From the NCBI RefSeq assembly GCF_001939075.1, contig NZ_MPTA01000005.1, positions 124,001-188,000 of the forward strand: DNA of 64,000 nucleotides, read 5' to 3'. This DNA is from Paenisporosarcina indica (lineage in GTDB: Bacteria; Bacillota; Bacilli; Bacillales_A; Planococcaceae). Below the pieces are notes generated by a model. It was not told the DNA's origin and ran no database searches. It worked only from the letters and a program-made list of their open reading frames with translations. Made by a program: the position numbers and the translations under genes. Shown here in pieces: positions 25,264 to 32,977 of the stretch. How positions within the stretch are numbered: position 1 is the first letter of the stretch; each line of letters begins with the position of its first letter.

Positions 25264-26430
25264 TCACAAATTATTAAAGAATACTCTTATTACGTCTGCT
25301 CCACCTATAAAGGTTCCTAAAGATCCTCCTAAGTTAGTGAGGACAACAACTAGTAAAACGCGTGTCACTTTATTATGCCAAAAACCTTTTATAGAAAACA
25401 CATCTTCTGAAAGCTTTTCGAAGTCACCGATGTTTGGTCGACGGATATATGCCTGCACAATCCCTGAAACCCAACCAGCGGCTATAAGGGGATGCAACGC
25501 TGTGAACGGGGCCGCAACAAAGGCCGACAGAATAGCCAAGGGATGGCCTAATGCAACTGCTGCACCAATTGCTGCAAGGCTTCCTGTCCATAGAACCCAA
25601 CTTAACGCTTGATCTAATCCTGCAGAAGGGTTAGCGATGAACGTCCAGGCAATGATTGCCACAATAAGCAAAGGAATCGCCCAACCAATGATCTTAGGTA
25701 CGATAGATTTAGGCGGTGTTTGTGACAAGGCTTCTAGATCATGTTCCTTATGAATTTCTTTTGTAATTCCCGGCACATGGGCTGCACCAAGCACCGCAAC
25801 AACCTTGTCTCCTGGTGCTTCTTTGATTTTTTGGGCTAGATATTGATCTCGTTCATCAATTAATGGTTTCTTTAACTTTGGGAAAGATTCCGTGAATTCA
25901 GCAAGCACTGCATTAAGCGTATCCTGTTCTTTCATTTGTTCAAGATCTTCTTCAGAAATCGTTTCTTTGCTAAAAATACTGAAGAAAACTGAATTAAGAA
26001 GTTGTGCCTTCCCCATCAGCCCGAGATTATGCCAAATTCGAGAAAAGGTAATTTGTATATTGCGATCCGCTAATACCAGTTCAGCACCTGTTTCTTTTGC
26101 CGATTCAATCCCTTGAATCATTTCCTGACCAGGCTTGATGTCAAATTGTTTTGCTAAACGATTTTGGAATGAAGAGATGGCCAAATTCATCAAAAGCAAC
26201 GTCGCTTTCTTATCTTTTATAACTTTGAAAATATCCGTCTCTTTCCACTTGTTGCTATCCATTACTGCCTGATATCTTTGTGCATCCAATTCAATACAAA
26301 CTGAATCCGGTTTCTCTCTTTCAATTACTTCTTTTACTTGTTCCGCACTTTGTCTTGACACATGTGCAGTTCCAATTAGTATGAGTTCTTTCCCATCTAA
26401 ATTGATGCGCGTTATGTTTTCTTCCGGCAT
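25264..26430 (-). CDS. TraB/PrgY-family membrane protein
   Basis: 388 residues. N-terminal soluble TraB/TIKI-like domain with GTAHVSRQSAEQVKEVI and the matching GAAHVPGITKEIHKEHD, the two GxxHx motifs that define this putative metalloprotease superfamily, plus EKPDSVCIELD and a DERDQYLAQ acidic motif. The C-terminal about 160 residues hold four or five membrane helices. Relatives include enterococcal TraB/PrgY, which limit pheromone activity; a general role in processing or removing small peptides is possible but unproven. GAAGGAAG precedes ATG. Confidence 0.82.
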   Translation of the reverse strand: MPEENITRINLDGKELILIGTAHVSRQSAEQVKEVIEREKPDSVCIELDAQRYQAVMDSNKWKETDIFKVIKDKKATLLLMNLAISSFQNRLAKQFDIKPGQEMIQGIESAKETGAELVLADRNIQITFSRIWHNLGLMGKAQLLNSVFFSIFSKETISEEDLEQMKEQDTLNAVLAEFTESFPKLKKPLIDERDQYLAQKIKEAPGDKVVAVLGAAHVPGITKEIHKEHDLEALSQTPPKSIVPKIIGWAIPLLIVAIIAWTFIANPSAGLDQALSWVLWTGSLAAIGAAVALGHPLAILSAFVAAPFTALHPLIAAGWVSGIVQAYIRRPNIGDFEKLSEDVFSIKGFWHNKVTRVLLVVVLTNLGGSLGTFIGGADVIRVFFNNL

Positions 26431-26874
26431 AAGCTACTTCCTTCATAGAATGTATTTCTTCTACGCAATCTTGTATCAACTGATCACTAAAAGACTGTCT
26501 ATTGTTAATAATGAATTAGATTAGGGTAAATTTCAAACATATTTTGTATATTAATAGAGAGGAATACATATTCCCCAAAAACACACTAAAAATCTCCTTA
26601 CAATATTTATTACGGAAAAATAAAAGAACAACTGCAAAGTTAGATTTAACACTCCTTTTTTGGGGATGTATATAAATACGAAACTAAGATACACTACGAT
26701 GCATGATGCATTTATTATCAATAACATAAGGGTTATGAAAGGAAATTAACCAAAAACTCTTGTATAATGAACATAGTAACAAAACTCATTTACTTTATAC
26801 TTTTTTAGATAAGATGATTAGAAACCCAATGCGAATCAGTAAAAAGGGAATTTTACTTAATTAATGTTTTCTTA
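26431..26874. other. Intergenic region upstream of khtT
   Basis: No gene found. I checked for a c-di-AMP (ydaO) riboswitch because khtTU is c-di-AMP related, but saw no matching conserved blocks. Distant CCCCAAAAA and TTTTTGGGG words (about 26573 and 26657) could pair. Confidence 0.5.
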
Positions 26875-26903
26875 TTGGACTATTTTTACAAATGAGTTAA
26901 ATG
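26875..26903 (+). promoter_or_regulatory. Candidate SigA promoter for khtTU
   Basis: TTGGAC (26875-26880), 17 bp, then TAAATG (26898-26903), about 34 nt before the khtT start codon. The -10 is imperfect. Confidence 0.45.
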
Positions 26904-26936
26904 ATTTATTCACTATAGAGAGGCGGATTAATTTTA

Positions 26937-27434
26937 ATGAATATCAATGAGTGTGAATTGCCTGGAATCGGCAGAAAGTTTGAAACAATAACGGCTAATA
27001 ACGATAGAATTGTCATAATTATTCATGATGACGGAAATCGTGAGGTTTATCATTATGATGATAATGATGATGAAGAAAGCATCTCTGGTGTTACTTTTAC
27101 CGATCAAGAAGCTCGTCAATTCGCATCTATTATGGGCGGAATGGTATATCAGCCTAAGACATTGGAATCCATTAATCTAGCCATTAATGATTTAATTATC
27201 GAGTGGCATAAAATTGATGTGAAATCTCCAATTGCTAATAAGACGATTGGTGAATATGACGTTCGAAATAACTACAATATAACGATTATTGCAATTATTA
27301 AAAAAGAAACTGAAAATCTACTTGCTCCAGGTCCTGATTCTCGGTTAGTGCCGGGCGATACTATTATTTTATCAGGCGCAAGAAAAGACGTGAAGCGGAT
27401 TTACCAAGATCTCCTGGCAAAAGGGAGGGATTGA
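26937..27434 (+). CDS. khtT: KhtT-like TrkA-C regulatory subunit of K+/H+ antiporter
   Basis: Cytoplasmic gating partner of KhtU. 165 residues: an N-terminal domain (opening MNINECELPGIGRKFE) and a C-terminal RCK_C/TrkA-C domain (residues about 75-160, including RLVPGDTIILSGARKDV). In B. subtilis KhtT controls KhtU and binds c-di-AMP. The khtU gene follows after 6 nt, confirming a two-gene operon. The third B. subtilis member, khtS, is not present upstream. Confidence 0.88.
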   Translation: MNINECELPGIGRKFETITANNDRIVIIIHDDGNREVYHYDDNDDEESISGVTFTDQEARQFASIMGGMVYQPKTLESINLAINDLIIEWHKIDVKSPIANKTIGEYDVRNNYNITIIAIIKKETENLLAPGPDSRLVPGDTIILSGARKDVKRIYQDLLAKGRD

Positions 27435-27440
27435 GATTAG

Positions 27441-28682
27441 ATGGATCATTTAATATTTGAAGTAGGTACGGCACTTCTCATAGTAGCATTTGCCGCTTAT
27501 TTTGCAGGGAAATTTAAATTATCTATTATTCCATTCCTCATTATCCTAGGAATGGTAGTGGGACCTCATGCACCCGATCTAGGATTTATCGATTTACGTT
27601 TTATTGACAGTGCAGAAATTATTACCTTCCTAGGGAGGATCGGTGTACTCTTTCTTCTCTTTTATTTAGGGTTGGAATTCTCAGTCGATAAATTAATTAA
27701 ATCCGGGAAAAACATTGTCTATGGTGGCACAGTTTATGTGGCCATGAACTTTATTTTAGGATTGGGTTATGGTTTTCTAGTTGGTCTCGGGTTTTATGAA
27801 GCTCTCATTATTGCTGGAATGGTCTCTGTTTCTTCTAGTGCCATTGTGGCAAAAGTATTGGTGGACTTGAGAAGAACGGGTAACAAGGAAACTGAACTTA
27901 TACTAGGAATCATTTTGTTCGACGATATTTTTCTTGCCGTATTCCTTTCAGTCATGTCTGGCTTACTTCTTAGTGACAATTCCTCAACATTATCTACAGT
28001 GATTTCAGTCTTAATTTCAATTGGTTATATGTTATTGTTTTTCGTCATTGCTCGAGTAGGTACTAAATACCTAAATAGGTTTTTGAATATTAAATCGAAC
28101 GAAGTTTTTATTATTGTTGTGTTTGCCGGTTTGTTCTTTATTGCTGGATTTTCAGAAACTATCCATGTAGCAGAGGCAATTGGTGCACTATTATTCGGTT
28201 TAATGCTATCTGAGACCGTTCACAGCGAACGTATTGAAAAACTTGTTGTTCCTTACCGCGACTTTTTTGGCGCCATTTTCTTCTTTAGTTTTGGACTAAG
28301 TATTGACCCTCGAACTTTAGGTGATGCAATTTGGATTTCTCTAGGCGCAGTTATCTTGACTGTATTATCCAATGTAATCGCTGGTATGATTGCCGGTAGA
28401 AATGCTGGTCTCTCTCACAAGGCTTCCTCAAATATCGGTCTTACAATTATGGCTCGTGGGGAATTTACCATTATCGTTGCAAATCTTGGAATTGCCGCAC
28501 AACTATCACCTGTTTTAAAACCTTTTTCAGCTTTATATGTATTAATTCTTGCGATCTTAGGACCTTTCTTAACAAAAGAATCTAGTAAGGTATTCAATTT
28601 GTTAAACAAGGTATTTAAGTGGCAAGAACCTATTACGAAAAAGAGTATTAAGAAAAAAATTGAATCTCCACCTGATGCATAA
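27441..28682 (+). CDS. khtU: KhtU-like CPA2 K+(Na+)/H+ antiporter
   Basis: Monovalent cation/proton antiporter of the CPA2 family, exporting K+ for protons. 413 residues with about 12 membrane helices and no RCK domain of its own, which KhtT supplies. Motifs include GRIGVLFLLFYLGLEFS, SVSSSAIVAKVL and IILFDDIFLAVFLSV, with the DD pair at the transport site. The C-terminal tail is basic. Translationally close to khtT. Confidence 0.9.
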   Translation: MDHLIFEVGTALLIVAFAAYFAGKFKLSIIPFLIILGMVVGPHAPDLGFIDLRFIDSAEIITFLGRIGVLFLLFYLGLEFSVDKLIKSGKNIVYGGTVYVAMNFILGLGYGFLVGLGFYEALIIAGMVSVSSSAIVAKVLVDLRRTGNKETELILGIILFDDIFLAVFLSVMSGLLLSDNSSTLSTVISVLISIGYMLLFFVIARVGTKYLNRFLNIKSNEVFIIVVFAGLFFIAGFSETIHVAEAIGALLFGLMLSETVHSERIEKLVVPYRDFFGAIFFFSFGLSIDPRTLGDAIWISLGAVILTVLSNVIAGMIAGRNAGLSHKASSNIGLTIMARGEFTIIVANLGIAAQLSPVLKPFSALYVLILAILGPFLTKESSKVFNLLNKVFKWQEPITKKSIKKKIESPPDA

Positions 28683-28739
28683 ACCAGCATTACAACACCA
28701 AAAGAATTCCGTTGAAATGCACGAATCAATTAAATAACA

Positions 28740-28782
28740 AAAGAGATGGCACGCGAAAATGACGCGTGCCATTTCTTTTTTG
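28740..28782 (+). terminator. Terminator after khtU
   Basis: AAAGAGATGGCACGCG pairs with CGCGTGCCATTTCTTT and is followed by T residues. Confidence 0.88.
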
Positions 28783-28917
28783 TATATAAGCCTAAAAGGA
28801 ACAACCATCCGAAGTGTTTCATCAAATTTTATCGTAGGGTTCTCAACTTATTAAATTTCTGTAATTCGATGGCGCAACTTTATTTCTTTTGCTGTTAATA
28901 ATTTGCTTATACATCAA

Positions 28918-29037
28918 TCACATGATCAGAATCCACCAAGTTTCTCCCTCGTCAATCGGGGTAAACCTTGCCAGCGCTTTTCCTCCTTGAAAATCTCCAG
29001 TCAGTCCTTGATAGAGGAGTGGAAGGCATCTATTGTC
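28918..29037 (-). pseudogene. 3' stub of a lost gene
   Basis: In-frame minus-strand codons read LPLLYQGLTGDFQGGKALAR and then FTPIDEGETWWILIM, ending at TGA 28918-28920, with a stop upstream and no proper start. Coding-like. It follows the RlaP-like gene directly. Family not recognised. Confidence 0.4.
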
Positions 29038-29047
29038 TTATGCTTTC

Positions 29048-29833
29048 TCATTCCCACACTTCGGTCAATGTATCTCTAAATAATTCATCCAGTTTTTTCG
29101 TAGGATCTTCAACGTCTACTGAAATCGTTTTAATGTAAGCTTCCAAACGAATCATTTCGCTGTCTAAGAATTCATTGATTATTTGAATCCTTGGTTCAAG
29201 ATCTAATTCATCGCCTGCCATCTTTCTTTTTAAAAGATGCTCAATGTCACTTTTTAGTTTCCCATTTGGAACCGTAGCGTGCACCAATTCAACAAAATCA
29301 ATTGGAGGCACCGAGTTATTTTCCTCAATCCATTTACAAGCCAATACCGGCCGAAGGACATAGAAGTATTTCTTGGTTTTCACTTCGGGTCCTTGCAAAT
29401 ACTTACGGTAATTGTTTTTTGCCATGTTCAAGTAGTGATACAAGCTAGCGTTCGGGTAGAATACCTCCGACTCTAAAGCCCGCAAATGATTGATAAACGA
29501 ATACTTTTGATAATAAATAGTCGTGCTTTTCATCCATTCCAGAAGAGGCGGATTGCTTTTTCTAAAGAGTCGTAATGCTTTCGTTATTTCCCATCCGCTT
29601 ATATCCAGTAAATCGTTAATGGGCATTTCAATCACATCTCGTTTGGATCCAATTCCTTGCGGATCGATGGACAGATACCAATTCGATTGGTGGATATAAA
29701 TGAATCGAACATCAAAATCACTGTCTTTAGAAGGAAAACCCCACGCTCGACTGCCGGACTCCACTGCATACAGGATCTTCACTTGAAATTCCTCTTCAAT
29801 TTCTTTTAGTTTTTTTCGAATTAGTTCCTTCAT
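29048..29833 (-). CDS. RlaP-type (PF10127) nucleotidyltransferase-fold protein
   Basis: 261 residues, resembling B. subtilis YcgL. The nucleotidyltransferase signature is ESGSRAWGFPSKDSDFDVRF (GS...DxD metal-binding site). Substrate unknown; the fold transfers nucleotides to RNA, protein or small molecules. GGAGGT lies 9 nt before ATG. It follows the PhnA/YjdM-like gene by 35 nt, so probably one transcript. Confidence 0.82.
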   Translation of the reverse strand: MKELIRKKLKEIEEEFQVKILYAVESGSRAWGFPSKDSDFDVRFIYIHQSNWYLSIDPQGIGSKRDVIEMPINDLLDISGWEITKALRLFRKSNPPLLEWMKSTTIYYQKYSFINHLRALESEVFYPNASLYHYLNMAKNNYRKYLQGPEVKTKKYFYVLRPVLACKWIEENNSVPPIDFVELVHATVPNGKLKSDIEHLLKRKMAGDELDLEPRIQIINEFLDSEMIRLEAYIKTISVDVEDPTKKLDELFRDTLTEVWE

Positions 29834-29868
29834 CTATATCCTACCTCCAAATTGCATTATGACTGTAT

Positions 29869-30210
29869 TTATCCTTTTTTAACAAATTCGGATTTTAATT
29901 TCATCGCACCAAAACCATCAATCTTACAATCAATATCATGGTCCCCGTCAACTAAACGTATGCTTTTTACCTTTGTGCCAATTTTCAATACCGATGAACT
30001 TCCTTTTACTTTTAGGTCCTTAATCACTGTTACAGAATCCCCATCGTTCAAGACATTTCCATTGGCATCTTTGACGACCTTTTTGTCTTCAACAGTTCCG
30101 CTCTCTTTTTCCAGAGACCACTCATGTGCACATTCCGGGCAAACCAAGTGATTTCCATCCTCGTACGTATATTCGGAGTTACATTTCGGGCAATTTGGCA
30201 AAGCTGGCAT
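29869..30210 (-). CDS. yjdM: PhnA/YjdM-family zinc-ribbon protein
   Basis: About 113 residues. N-terminal zinc ribbon with [11 protein letters not shown] and CPECAHEW, then a small beta-rich domain ([17 protein letters not shown]). Although once linked to alkylphosphonate use, the function is not established. I start at ATG 30210 ([11 protein letters not shown]): GGAGGAAA is about 10 nt upstream, whereas the longer frame from 30234 has none. First gene of a pair with the RlaP-like gene. Confidence 0.85.
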   Translation of the reverse strand: MPALPNCPKCNSEYTYEDGNHLVCPECAHEWSLEKESGTVEDKKVVKDANGNVLNDGDSVTVIKDLKVKGSSSVLKIGTKVKSIRLVDGDHDIDCKIDGFGAMKLKSEFVKKG

Positions 30211-30234
30211 AATTTTATTTCCTCCACTCATCAA

Positions 30235-30487
30235 TGGTAATTCCCATATTTATTTTCAGCATTAAATTCAGAAAAACTTATAGGATGTTACTTATATGCT
30301 TATATACTGTCATAGTCTCCTCGTATTGACAAACCCTTCTCCGCGCTTTTCTTGTGAAACGGATCAATTGCACATTCAAAAAAACGATATGATTTCAACA
30401 GTTTATAGATTGTGGTTTGCAATACTTATAGAAATTCCCTCTTATTAACAAACAGTTCTCAAAAGCAAAATCTTATCCACTAAACAG
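30235..30487. other. Intergenic region, nothing recognised
   Basis: Upstream region of the zinc-ribbon gene. No supported ORF or motif. Confidence 0.45.
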
Positions 30488-30524
30488 AACCCCCACTTTT
30501 CACTACAGTGAGAAGTGGGGGTTT
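30488..30524 (-). terminator. Terminator after the repeat-protein gene
   Basis: AACCCCCACTT pairs with AAGTGGGGGTT around TCAC/GTGA. The T-run is weak on both strands, but the stem is strong and sits 13 nt beyond the stop. Confidence 0.7.
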
Positions 30525-30536
30525 GGGGACATGTTT

Positions 30537-31268
30537 TCACATATGCAAGTAATTTTTTTCTATTATTTCCCTTATTGCACCTAATGTTTGCCCCTTGAAT
30601 TTGTCTGCGATTGCATGACCATTGACATCACAAAAGTAATAAGACCCTATCTTTTCATCGTAGTGAAACCCAAGATGTATCAGAGCCTGTTGTAATTGAT
30701 CTGGCAATTCATCTAAACCGGTGAGCTCATAAAAGTAATCAGTTGGCAATACTTTCACATCGAGATCATCAGTACCTGTATGAACAATAAATAAATCTTT
30801 ATCATTCTGAACAACCCACTGTCCCTTTGAAAATAATGAAATTCGTTTGTTTTCCAATGCAGCGATTCCATCTAAATTAATTCCAAAAACTCGATTTAAC
30901 ATCGCACGAACTTCCCCACCGGTCAGATCATTTCCTGACCGCTTTAGGTGCAAATCTATTGCAACTCTAGAATTTGATGTTAAAGAGTTGTCAAAATTAG
31001 TTAACGGGGAAACTTGTACTAACTCTTTTATCCCTTTATCTAAAACAACCACAACATCCAAATCTATTCCGAAAATTTGATACACGGCTTTACATATCTC
31101 AGAGCTAGTGATTTTTTCTTCATGGGAGCTGAGGTATTTGTCCATTAGTTCTATTTTTGTCATTGCTTCAATTTGCTGATTTAACTCGCTATCAGAGACT
31201 TGTATTACTAGTTCTTGTTGCAATGTTTTTTTTATTTCTTGCTTAATTGAATCAGGCTTAAACTCCAA
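30537..31268 (-). CDS. Unrecognised protein with an internal duplication, in operon with TPP enzyme
   Basis: 243 residues, no signal or membrane segment. I recognise no family. Residues about 53-80 and 115-142 are repeats of each other: SSEICKAVYQIFGIDLD versus GGEVRAMLNRVFGINLD, each a helix followed by a short strand. The C-terminal third (residues 150-243) is a separate domain. It starts at TTG 31268, with AAGGAGGT 10 nt upstream. The TPP enzyme gene ends 30 nt upstream on the same strand, so the two are probably co-expressed and may work together; that link is inference. Confidence 0.6.
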   Translation of the reverse strand: MEFKPDSIKQEIKKTLQQELVIQVSDSELNQQIEAMTKIELMDKYLSSHEEKITSSEICKAVYQIFGIDLDVVVVLDKGIKELVQVSPLTNFDNSLTSNSRVAIDLHLKRSGNDLTGGEVRAMLNRVFGINLDGIAALENKRISLFSKGQWVVQNDKDLFIVHTGTDDLDVKVLPTDYFYELTGLDELPDQLQQALIHLGFHYDEKIGSYYFCDVNGHAIADKFKGQTLGAIREIIEKNYLHM

Positions 31269-31298
31269 GATGATAAATACCTCCTTATGTCCATGCTT

Positions 31299-32936
31299 TT
31301 ACTTCCCAAAAGATGATAGGAATTTAACACGATCTCCCATTGGAGGCACGTTATTATCAACTAAAGCCACCTCTAAAATTGCTGGACCATTTAAATTGGT
31401 TAAGCGATCAATCACGGCTTGGTCCAGATCTTCCATGCTATCCACTCTAAAACTTGGAATATTCATGGCTGTTGCCATTGCAGAGATATTGATTGGTTCC
31501 TGTTCGAATGATGCATGTGTGCGATGATACTGTAAGGCATGACCCTGATAGACCATTCCCAAGCGTGCGTTATTCATCACAACAAACAATACAGGCAAGT
31601 TATATTCCTTCGCCGTCAAAATTTCCATTCCATGCATGAAAAAGCTTCCGTCACCTGTTATAGCTACTGAAGGACGTTGTGGCTCAGCAAGTTTTGAACC
31701 GATTGCAGATCCAATACCGCTACCCATCGCGCCAAAATGTACATTAATGTCGAATGTATCAGTTTCTAGAACGGTCATATGGTGAATGACATAGGCCATA
31801 TACTCACCAATATCAATTGAATATCTAGTAGATGGCGGAAGATATTCCTGTAACTTCGCCAGTACATTTCTAGTGTTATACTCTTTGTTATTCTCAATGT
31901 CATTTGTTTTTTCAATACGATTCACATTTTTTCGCGATATTCCCAGGGATTTTAACTCCTCTATCAAATACATAAGACTTAATTGTATATCTCCTAAAAC
32001 CGGTAGATCAATCTCATATTTTCTATTAAACACCGATGGATCAAAGTCCATTTGAATGGTAAAACGGTCTTTAGTAAGGTTTGCATTATAATTATTCGTT
32101 GCAGTTTCACCTAAGCTCGAACCGATGACTAATAATGTCTGAACGTCACCTTGGTTAATTAAATTTGAGGCATAGTCATTGCCCGCGAAACCGAAAACCC
32201 CAGCCAGGAGTGGATGATCGTCACGAATAAGTCCTTTTGCCACAGGAGTCACTAGCATTGGCCACTCCAACATTTCCGCCAACTCAATTACCTGTTCAAC
32301 AGAGTTTCTGACTCCTTGCCCGATAAAGATATAACCGGTTTTTCTATCTACTATTTCTTTAGCTACTTTTTTAATCTGTTCAAGGTCAGGAACACAATCT
32401 TCTCTTTTAGTTAAATCCGGTATAACCGTATTTTCCACAAATCCGTGTTGAACATCGATTGGCATTGCCACGTGAACCGGGCCCGGCACTCCAGAAAGTG
32501 CTATTTCAGTAGCTTTGACGATTTCATTAAGTAAATCTTTTGCGTCTGTAACGGTCACACTGTATTTAGTGACTGATTTGAAAATAGGATCAGCGTCCAA
32601 TTCCTGAGATGCATTCAATCCCATGGTGTTCACAGGAACAGCACCTGTCAAGAACAGCACAGGCAGATGTTCACGCATTGCATTCGCTGCACCAGTCACC
32701 AAGTTGGTTCCACCTGGTCCGCTGCTTCCTATACACACACTCAACTGTTTCGAGTATTTTGCATAAGAAGTAGCCATATACCCTGCAGCTCCTTCATGCT
32801 TCGTTACAATTGGTGTAATTTCAGGCATATCATAAAGTTCATTAAAAAATGCATTCACGGAACCTGCTGGTATACCAAAGATATGTTCTACTCCAATACC
32901 TCTTAAATATTCTAATACCGAACGTACTGCTTTCAT
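31299..32936 (-). CDS. Thiamine-pyrophosphate enzyme (acetolactate synthase/pyruvate oxidase-like)
   Basis: 545 residues in the three-domain order of the POX/ALS family: PYR domain (residues 1-170, catalytic Glu in TKHEGAAGYMA), central domain (about 190-330) and PP domain with the TPP/Mg motif GDGSFFMHGMEILTAKEY...NN around residues 425-455. It lacks signs of an anabolic ilvB context (no ilvN/ilvC). Substrate unclear: a decarboxylase, ligase or oxidase of 2-oxo acids are all possible. GGGGGA precedes ATG. Neighbours are a GGDEF-EAL gene 41 nt upstream and the repeat protein 30 nt downstream. Confidence 0.82.
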   Translation of the reverse strand: MKAVRSVLEYLRGIGVEHIFGIPAGSVNAFFNELYDMPEITPIVTKHEGAAGYMATSYAKYSKQLSVCIGSSGPGGTNLVTGAANAMREHLPVLFLTGAVPVNTMGLNASQELDADPIFKSVTKYSVTVTDAKDLLNEIVKATEIALSGVPGPVHVAMPIDVQHGFVENTVIPDLTKREDCVPDLEQIKKVAKEIVDRKTGYIFIGQGVRNSVEQVIELAEMLEWPMLVTPVAKGLIRDDHPLLAGVFGFAGNDYASNLINQGDVQTLLVIGSSLGETATNNYNANLTKDRFTIQMDFDPSVFNRKYEIDLPVLGDIQLSLMYLIEELKSLGISRKNVNRIEKTNDIENNKEYNTRNVLAKLQEYLPPSTRYSIDIGEYMAYVIHHMTVLETDTFDINVHFGAMGSGIGSAIGSKLAEPQRPSVAITGDGSFFMHGMEILTAKEYNLPVLFVVMNNARLGMVYQGHALQYHRTHASFEQEPINISAMATAMNIPSFRVDSMEDLDQAVIDRLTNLNGPAILEVALVDNNVPPMGDRVKFLSSFGK

Positions 32937-32977
32937 AAAAATCCCCCACTATTATTTATTTGACCTTGCTAGTATTC

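Noticed and set aside
26431-26936. c-di-AMP (ydaO) riboswitch before khtT
   Set aside because: Expected from context, but its conserved sequence blocks are not visible.
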